Under the pieces are notes generated by a model that saw only the letters and a program-made list of their open reading frames with translations, ran no database searches and had not been told where the DNA came from. From positions 1 to 38,250 of the forward strand of contig CAUBTS010000009.1 of the NCBI GenBank assembly GCA_958438955.1: 38,250 bases of DNA, read 5' to 3'. This document shows positions 32,208 through 38,250 of this stretch, in pieces (position 1 is the stretch's first letter; every line of letters starts with the position of its first letter). Origin of the DNA: an uncultured Collinsella sp. (lineage in GTDB: Bacteria > Actinomycetota > Coriobacteriia > Coriobacteriales > Coriobacteriaceae). The translations under genes and the position numbers were made by a program.

Positions 32208-33362
32208 ATGCACGAGACAGAGATCAACAACTACCTTGCCGTCATTAAGGTGGTCGGCGTCGGCGGCGGCGGTACCAACGCGGTCAATCGAATGATCGAA
32301 GAGGGCATTCGTGGCGTCGAGTTTGTTGCCATCAACACCGATGCTCAGGCACTCGCGATCTCTGATGCCGATATCAAGGTGCACATCGGCACCGACCTTA
32401 CCCGCGGCCTGGGCGCCGGCGCCAACCCCGAGGTTGGCCGCAAGGCTGCCGATGAGTCCCGCGACGACATTGCCGAGGCGCTCGCTGGCGCCGACATGGT
32501 GTTCATCACCTGCGGCGAGGGCGGTGGCACCGGTACTGGCGCTGCTCCCATCGTTGCCGATATCGCGATGAACGAGGTCGGTGCGCTGACCGTCGCCGTC
32601 GTGACCAAGCCCTTCACCTTCGAGGGCCGCAAGCGCAAGAAGAGCGCCGAGGAGGGCATTAAGACCCTCTCCGATTGCGTCGACACCATGATCGTCATCC
32701 CTAACGATAAGCTGCTCGACATCGCCGAGAAGAAGACCACCATGCTCGAGGCCTTCGCGATTGCCGATGGCGTCCTTTCCCAGGGCACCCAGGGCATCAC
32801 CGACCTCATCACCGTCCCCGGTATCATCAACCTGGACTTCGCCGATGTTAAGACCATCATGAAGCAGGCCGGTACCGCCATGATGGGTATCGGTACCTCT
32901 TCTGGGGACACCCGTGCCGTCGACGCTGCCCAGCAGGCCATCTCCAGCCCGCTGCTCGAGAGCTCCATCGATGGCGCCACGCGCGTGCTGCTCTCCATCG
33001 CCGGTTCCAAGGACCTGGGCATCCAGGAGATCAGCGACGCCGCCGACGTTGTCGCCAACGCCGTCGACCCCGAGGCCAACATCATCTTCGGTACCGTTGT
33101 CGACGAGTCCCTGGGCGATCAGGTGCGTATCACCGTCATCGCTACGGGCTTCTCCGACTCCAACGTTAACCGTCAGGACGAGCTCTTTGCTGCTCAGCAG
33201 TCTCAGAGCAAGGCCGCTGCCTCCGCTGAGCCGCAGCGCACCGCTCCGGCCACCAGCCCGGCTCAGGCCGCTCCGACCCGCAACGTCGGTGGCACCGAGC
33301 TTCCTAACTTCGGCAACGATCAGTTCGAGCTTCCCGACTTCCTGAAGCGCGGTAGCTTCTAA
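32208..33362 (+). CDS. ftsZ: Cell division GTPase FtsZ
   Basis: The 384-residue tubulin homologue forms the Z ring. GTP-binding motifs: KVVGVGGGGTNAVNRM, the signature GEGGGTGTGAAP, and the T7 loop NLDFADVKTIM. After an Ala/Pro-rich linker of about 40 residues it ends with the conserved C-terminal peptide (FELPDFLKRGSF), the docking site for membrane tethers. FtsA is absent, so SepF or another anchor encoded elsewhere must serve. The ATG at 32208 follows CGGAGG with good spacing; the ATG at 32178 lacks one. Codons are more C-ending than in its neighbours, as expected for high expression. Confidence 0.98.
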   Translation: MHETEINNYLAVIKVVGVGGGGTNAVNRMIEEGIRGVEFVAINTDAQALAISDADIKVHIGTDLTRGLGAGANPEVGRKAADESRDDIAEALAGADMVFITCGEGGGTGTGAAPIVADIAMNEVGALTVAVVTKPFTFEGRKRKKSAEEGIKTLSDCVDTMIVIPNDKLLDIAEKKTTMLEAFAIADGVLSQGTQGITDLITVPGIINLDFADVKTIMKQAGTAMMGIGTSSGDTRAVDAAQQAISSPLLESSIDGATRVLLSIAGSKDLGIQEISDAADVVANAVDPEANIIFGTVVDESLGDQVRITVIATGFSDSNVNRQDELFAAQQSQSKAAASAEPQRTAPATSPAQAAPTRNVGGTELPNFGNDQFELPDFLKRGSF

Positions 33363-33388
33363 GTCGTTCTTTGCATTGTTGTGCACAG

Positions 33389-33417
33389 GGGCGTGTCCGT
33401 ATGGACGCGCCCTTTTT
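33389..33417 (+). terminator. Intrinsic terminator after ftsZ
   Basis: GGGCGTGTCC (33389) pairs with GGACGCGCCC (33403), with one G-T pair, around GTAT. TTTTT at 33413-33417 follows. It marks the end of the dcw transcript. Confidence 0.9.
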
Positions 33418-33449
33418 ATTTCGACTTTGTAAACTAGAACCTTCAATCT

Positions 33450-33493
33450 CTTTACGTTCCCTTTACGATTGCCTCCAGCGCAGCAGGTATCCT
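33450..33493 (+). promoter_or_regulatory. Candidate Pho box and promoter for pgeF-pst
   Basis: CTTTACG occurs at 33450 and 33461, an 11-bp direct repeat as used by PhoB/PhoP-type response regulators. TATCCT at 33488 could be the -10, which puts the second repeat over the -35 position, the usual layout of Pho-activated promoters. The first downstream genes code for PgeF and the phosphate transporter. The leader also contains two small stems (ACAGCC/GGCTGT at 33508-33530 and GCGG/CCGC at 33532-33544). Confidence 0.5.
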
Positions 33494-33572
33494 TTTAGAG
33501 AAGTATGACAGCCGTATAAACGCGGGCTGTAGCGGCGATGCCGCGGTACTTGTGTTATTAGGAGGCTTTAGT

Positions 33573-34373
33573 ATGGCAGCACGTGCGGACAAAGTTTCGC
33601 GTGTCGACCATGATGGAGTTACGTTGGTGGAGGGCGCGACATCCGATGTTCGCTTTGCCTTCACCGAGCGCGCCGGCGGCGTTTCCGAAGATGCGTACTC
33701 CTCACTCAACTTGGGCTCGCATGTTGGCGATGATCCCTTTGCTGTTCAAGAAAATCGTCGCCGCGCACTCGAGGCTATGGGTGCCGCGGAGTGCGAGCAC
33801 AACCTGCTCGTTCCCAATCAGGTCCATGGTGACCATATCGTTGCGGTGACCTCGAATGGCGCCGATGACCTTGAGGACGTCCGCGAGCAGATTGCCGCGG
33901 GCTGCGATGCCATCGTCTGTACGGCGCATAACGTGCCCGTGCTGCTCTGCTTTGCCGACTGCGTTCCCGTGGTGCTGGTGGCCCCTGGCGGATTTGCCGT
34001 GGTGCACTCCGGTTGGAAGGGCACGATTGCACGTATTTCTGCCAAGGCGTGCCAGGCGCTTTGCGATGCTGCCGGCTGCGATGCGGGCGACGTTTCCGCC
34101 TATATCGGCCCCCATATCTTGGGTGACGAATATGAGGTATCCCAGGAACTCATGGATCGCTTTGCCGCCGAGTTCTCTTGCATCGATGCGAGTACCTCTC
34201 GCATGCTCGATCTTTCCGCTGCCATTCGCGAGGCGCTGGTAGATGTCGGTGTCGACGCGGATGATATCGTGGATACCCAGCTTTCGACCGTGCGTCAGAA
34301 CGACCGCTTTTATTCCTACCGTAACGAGGACGGCACCTGTGGGCGCCATGCTGCGATCGGCGTGATGCTATGA
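33573..34373 (+). CDS. pgeF: Peptidoglycan editing factor PgeF (YfiH, DUF152)
   Basis: A 266-residue protein of the YfiH/multicopper-polyphenol-oxidoreductase-like family. Metal-site and signature residues are visible in FTERAGGVSEDAYSSLNLG, NQVHGDHIV (His), FADCVPVVLV (Cys) and VHSGWKGT (His), and it ends with FYSYRNEDGTCGRHA. Described roles are removal of mis-incorporated Ser from peptidoglycan precursors and purine nucleoside phosphorolysis; which applies here is unknown. A location after ftsZ is common in Actinobacteria and Firmicutes. TTAGGAGG precedes the ATG at 33573. The stop overlaps the start of pstS (ATGA), so this gene is physically part of the phosphate operon. Confidence 0.92.
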   Translation: MAARADKVSRVDHDGVTLVEGATSDVRFAFTERAGGVSEDAYSSLNLGSHVGDDPFAVQENRRRALEAMGAAECEHNLLVPNQVHGDHIVAVTSNGADDLEDVREQIAAGCDAIVCTAHNVPVLLCFADCVPVVLVAPGGFAVVHSGWKGTIARISAKACQALCDAAGCDAGDVSAYIGPHILGDEYEVSQELMDRFAAEFSCIDASTSRMLDLSAAIREALVDVGVDADDIVDTQLSTVRQNDRFYSYRNEDGTCGRHAAIGVML

Positions 34374-35206
34374 GAAAGATCGTATCGGTCCTGAGCGCCG
34401 CTGTGCTTACACTTACGCTGTGTGCCTGTTCTTCGGGATCTTCTACCTCTTCCATTACCGTCGCTGGCTCCACGACCTGCCTTCCTATCGCCGAGATTGC
34501 GGCCGAGGGCTTTAAGGAGGAGACCGGCATCGACGTGCTCGTTTCCGGTTTGGGTTCTTCCGCTGGCATCGAGGCCGTCAGCGCCGGCACGGCCGATATC
34601 GCCAGCTCCTCCCGTGGGCTCAATGCCGACGAACAGGATCTGGGCCTGACCCCCATCGTAATTGCCCACGACGGTATCGCGGTCATCGTGAACGACGATA
34701 ACCCGGTCGATAACCTCTCGACCGAGCAGCTCCGCGATATCTACGCCGGCAAGATTACCAATTGGAAAGAGGTCGGTGGCGAGGACCTGAGGATTCAGGT
34801 CATCAACCGAGACGAGGCGTCCGGTACGCGCGAGGCCTTCCGTACCATCGTGATGGATGGCACGCCGTTCGATCGCCGCTCGGCTGTTCTTTCGGGTACG
34901 GGCCAGGTGCGCGACGTGGTATCTCGTTCGCGTGGGGCCATCGGCTACATTTCGCTGGGCTTCGTCGATAGCCTCAACGCCAAGACCTCGGTCAAGGCCG
35001 TCTCGGTCAATCATGTTGAGGCGTCCGAGAAGACGGTCGCGAGTGGCGGCTATCCCATCTCGCGCGACCTTTACTTCTTTGTGAAGGGTGCGCCTTCGCA
35101 GCAGGCGCAGGATTACATCGACTATGTGACGTCCGAAAAGATGGACAAGCAGATTCGCGAGGCGGGCTTTATTCCCGTCACCAACGACGAGAAGGGGAGT
35201 GAGTAG
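34370..35206 (+). CDS. pstS: Phosphate ABC transporter substrate-binding lipoprotein
   Basis: A 278-residue PstS-type binding protein. A lipoprotein signal peptide (KIVSVLSAAVLTLTLCAC) ends with lipobox Cys20. The mature part has the phosphate-binding segments GSTTCLPIAE, GLGSSAGIEAVSAGTADIASSSRGL (split over two loops) and RDEASGTREAF. It is shorter than classical PstS (about 320-350) and matches the compact Gram-positive type. It captures phosphate outside the membrane for PstCAB. It overlaps pgeF by 4 bases. Confidence 0.95.
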   Translation: MRKIVSVLSAAVLTLTLCACSSGSSTSSITVAGSTTCLPIAEIAAEGFKEETGIDVLVSGLGSSAGIEAVSAGTADIASSSRGLNADEQDLGLTPIVIAHDGIAVIVNDDNPVDNLSTEQLRDIYAGKITNWKEVGGEDLRIQVINRDEASGTREAFRTIVMDGTPFDRRSAVLSGTGQVRDVVSRSRGAIGYISLGFVDSLNAKTSVKAVSVNHVEASEKTVASGGYPISRDLYFFVKGAPSQQAQDYIDYVTSEKMDKQIREAGFIPVTNDEKGSE

Positions 35207-35207
35207 C

Positions 35208-36134
35208 ATGGAAGCACAGGAAAACTCCCAGACTGAGCAGAATGTTCAGACGCCCAAGAAGCGCGAGCTGGCGCTCGTATCGCGCAGTACCTATATCAAG
35301 GAGAAGGCGCTGCAGTGGATCTTCTTTGCCTGCGCGTTCTTGGCGGTCGTTACCGTCATCCTGATTTTTGTCTTTACCACGTACTCGGCGCTGCCCGTCT
35401 TTACCGACATCGGTCTGGCGGACTTCTTTAGCTTTACGTGGGCGCCTTCCGAGGGCCACTACGGCATCTTGTCGCTGCTTGCCGGCTCGGGTCTGGTGAC
35501 CGTCGGTGCGCTCGCCATGGGCGTGCCGCTGGGCGTGGGTACGGCCGTTTACCTGGTCGAGATTGCCAGCAAGCGCGTGCGCAAGCTCATCAGCCCCGCC
35601 GTTGACCTGTTGGCCGGCATCCCTTCTATCATCTATGGTTTCTTTGGCATGATCATCATCCGCCCGTTTATCGCACAACTGACCGGCGGCCTTGGTTTTG
35701 GTGCGCTGACGGCGTGGTTTGTGCTCGCCATCATGATCGTCCCTACCATCACCACGCTCACCATCGATGCTCTCAATTCCATTCCCATGGGCATTCGCGA
35801 GGCATCGTATGCCATGGGCGCCACCAAGTGGCAGACCATCTATAAGGTCGTGCTACCTGCCGCGAAGCTGGGTATCGTTGATGCCATCGTGCTGGGTATG
35901 GGCCGTGCCATCGGCGAGACCATGGCCGTGCTCATGGTCGTAGGTAACGCCCCGGTTATTCCCGACAGCATTGCGAGCCCTATCTCGACGCTCACGAGCC
36001 AGATCGCGCTCGACATGAGCTATTCCTCGGGTCTGCATCGCTCGGCGCTGTTCGGCATGGGCGTGGTCCTGTTTATCATCTCCGCCACGCTGGTGGGCAT
36101 CGTCCGTCTGATTTCCAAGAAGAAGAGGGGGTAG
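35208..36134 (+). CDS. pstC: Phosphate ABC transporter permease PstC
   Basis: The 308-residue permease has six predicted membrane helices. The permease EAA-type loop reads GIREASYAMGATKWQTIYKVV, split across two helices, followed by GIVDAIVLGMGRAIGETMAVLM. The region LLAGIPSIIYGFFG is typical of Pst permeases. A polar cytoplasmic N-terminus of about 40 residues precedes helix 1. The ATG at 35208 lies one base after the pstS stop; an in-frame GTG at 35199 overlaps pstS and could also serve. Confidence 0.94.
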   Translation: MEAQENSQTEQNVQTPKKRELALVSRSTYIKEKALQWIFFACAFLAVVTVILIFVFTTYSALPVFTDIGLADFFSFTWAPSEGHYGILSLLAGSGLVTVGALAMGVPLGVGTAVYLVEIASKRVRKLISPAVDLLAGIPSIIYGFFGMIIIRPFIAQLTGGLGFGALTAWFVLAIMIVPTITTLTIDALNSIPMGIREASYAMGATKWQTIYKVVLPAAKLGIVDAIVLGMGRAIGETMAVLMVVGNAPVIPDSIASPISTLTSQIALDMSYSSGLHRSALFGMGVVLFIISATLVGIVRLISKKKRG

Positions 36135-36137
36135 GCT

Positions 36138-37043
36138 ATGTCCGATTCCGTTGACACGACGGTCGATACGACCTCGTCGCGCGAGCGCATCAAGCGTGCC
36201 CTTTCCCACGGCAAGAAGGGCCGCATCAACAAGGACCTGTCCAACAAGATCATGCTTTGCGTGTTTCGTGCCGCTGCCTACATCACCACGCTGGTGCTGG
36301 TCGCTATCATCGCCTACGTGGTCATCAACGGCCTGCCACACATCTCGCTCGACTTTATCTTCGGTTGGCCCCAGGGCGTCAACGCCGAGGGCGGAATTTG
36401 GCCCACGATCGTCTCGACCGTCTACGTGACGGCGCTCGCCATGCTTATCTGCACGCCGATCGCTGTGCTGGCAGCCGTCTATCTGGCCGAGTACGCCAAG
36501 CAGGGCAAGGTCGTCGAGCTCATTCGCTACGCTGCTGACGCTTTGGCCTCGGTGCCCTCCATCGTTATGGGCCTGTTTGGCTACGCCTTGTTTGTCGAGG
36601 CCATGGGCCTGGGCCTTTCGATGGTCTCGGCCGCCCTGGCACTCGCGCTCTTGATGCTTCCCATCGTCATGCGTACCACCGAAGAGGCCATTCGCGCCGT
36701 TCCGCGCTATATCCGCTGGGGCGCATATGGCCTGGGCGCCACCAAGTGGCAGGTTGTCTCCAAGATCGTGCTTCCTTCTGCCTTTGGCCGTATTGCCACG
36801 GGCATCGTTCTCGCCATCGGCCGTGCCATTGGCGAGACCGCGGTGGTGCTCTATACCATGGGGCAGGCCATCAATCTACCTATTTCGCCGCTCGATTCCG
36901 GCCGCCCCATGACGGTTCACCTGTATCTGCTTGCCAACGACGGCATCAACATGAACGCAGCCTACGGCACCGCGCTCTTGCTGATGGTGATCATTCTGGC
37001 CTTCAACCTGTTTGCGCGCTTCCTGTCGCGCAAGCGTCGCTAG
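36138..37043 (+). CDS. pstA: Phosphate ABC transporter permease PstA
   Basis: The 301-residue partner permease has six predicted helices, ALASVPSIVMGLFGYALF, the loop RWGAYGLGATKWQVVSKIV, and GRIATGIVLAIGRAIGETAVVLY. A charged N-terminus of about 45 residues (many Arg/Lys) lies in the cytoplasm. It follows pstC by 3 bases, behind GAGGGGG. It forms the membrane channel with PstC. Confidence 0.94.
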   Translation: MSDSVDTTVDTTSSRERIKRALSHGKKGRINKDLSNKIMLCVFRAAAYITTLVLVAIIAYVVINGLPHISLDFIFGWPQGVNAEGGIWPTIVSTVYVTALAMLICTPIAVLAAVYLAEYAKQGKVVELIRYAADALASVPSIVMGLFGYALFVEAMGLGLSMVSAALALALLMLPIVMRTTEEAIRAVPRYIRWGAYGLGATKWQVVSKIVLPSAFGRIATGIVLAIGRAIGETAVVLYTMGQAINLPISPLDSGRPMTVHLYLLANDGINMNAAYGTALLLMVIILAFNLFARFLSRKRR

Positions 37044-37055
37044 TTAAGGAGTCCC

Positions 37056-37859
<804 letters not shown>

Positions 37860-37951
37860 TCGGTGCGACTAGTCCCAAGCCGATCGGACCTTGTCCGGTG
37901 CGTATTCACTGTGCGGGCGGCATGACCGCACCCAACTGATTGGAGTGAACC

Positions 37952-38250
37952 ATGCGCAAACTGTTTTCCCGTCAGCTCATCGAGGCCCGTCACGAGATGC
38001 TGAGCATCTACGAGGCCGTCGATCTGGCCCTCCACGATGCCGTGAAGGCCTATGTGATCGACGACCGCAAGCTCGCCACCAAGACCAAGAAGCGCACGCT
38101 TTCGATTGACGCACGCTGCGCCAACCTGGAGGCCGTCTGCTACAACCTGATTGCCACGCAGTCACCGGTCGCCTCCGACTTCCGCTTGCTGCAGACGATC
38201 ATCTACGTCGACTTTAACCTGCAGCGCATGACCGATAAGGTTCGCCAGAT
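37952..38250 (+). CDS. phoU: Phosphate system regulator PhoU, N-terminal part
   Basis: The visible about 99 residues begin MRKLFSRQLIEARHEMLSIY. They contain helices typical of PhoU (ALHDAVKAYVIDDRKLATKT, then NLEAVCYNLIATQSPVASDFR), and the gene runs off the window. PhoU links PstB to a PhoR-type kinase and represses the Pho response when phosphate is plentiful. GGAG lies 7 bases before the ATG. The 92-base spacer after pstB can fold a small GATCGG/CCGATC stem, which may lower phoU expression relative to pstB. Confidence 0.93.
   Translation, partial: MRKLFSRQLIEARHEMLSIYEAVDLALHDAVKAYVIDDRKLATKTKKRTLSIDARCANLEAVCYNLIATQSPVASDFRLLQTIIYVDFNLQRMTDKVRQ

Overview
The window looks like chromosome from a high-GC member of the Coriobacteriia, most likely Collinsella or a close relative. 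This rests on inference: GC-rich coding sequence, an actinobacterial-style division and wall (dcw) cluster with no ftsA, and a complete-looking arginine deiminase locus beside it. No rRNA, tRNA, CRISPR array, transposase or phage gene was recognised. The DNA is almost entirely coding. The exceptions are four gaps of more than 300 bases, and those carry most of the unexpected structure.

Layout. (1) 1-4461, minus strand: the start of a DJ-1/PfpI-family gene, a TrmA/RumA-type RNA uracil methyltransferase, and polyphosphate kinase ppk1 with a long Pro/Ala/Glu-rich tail. (2) 4462-12068, plus strand: an arginine deiminase (ADI) locus in the order arcA - aminotransferase (arcT-like) - arcA - arcB - YfcC-family transporter (arcD-like). 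The two arcA genes are identical over 1,267 bp. Each has a long AT-rich upstream region that is related to the other but clearly diverged. Carbamate kinase (arcC), which would make the ATP, is not in the window. (3) 12069-12549: a non-coding stretch full of hairpins, including a 98-nt rod made of nested inverted repeats. (4) 12550-17410: a DUF1846 protein, a small winged-helix-like protein, CTP synthase (pyrG), and a XerD-type recombinase that starts 2 bases after pyrG ends. (5) 17411-33362: the dcw cluster mraZ-rsmH-ftsL-ftsI-murF-mraY-murD-ftsW-murG-murC-murB-ftsQ-ftsZ, with many short or negative gaps; murE, ddl and ftsA are absent. (6) 33573-38250: pgeF (YfiH) overlapping pstS, then pstC-pstA-pstB and the start of phoU.

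How the genes work together. ArcA deiminates arginine to citrulline plus ammonia, ArcB makes ornithine plus carbamoyl phosphate, and the YfcC-type carrier probably exchanges arginine for ornithine. The dcw genes build lipid II (mraY, murB, murC, murD, murF, murG) and the septal machine (ftsZ, ftsQ, ftsL, ftsW, ftsI). The pst genes import phosphate. ppk1 at the other end of the window stores it as polyphosphate.

The most interesting material is regulatory. Both arcA promoters have CCGTTC direct repeats exactly 21 bp apart, the second exactly 39 bp before the -10. About 210 bp further upstream each has TGAAT half-sites, also exactly 21 bp apart and resembling tandem ARG boxes. The leaders form equivalent hairpins from different bases. 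Outside the ADI locus, mraZ and ftsZ share a 16-bp upstream motif (14 of 16 bases), and pgeF-pst is preceded by an 11-bp direct repeat resembling a Pho box.
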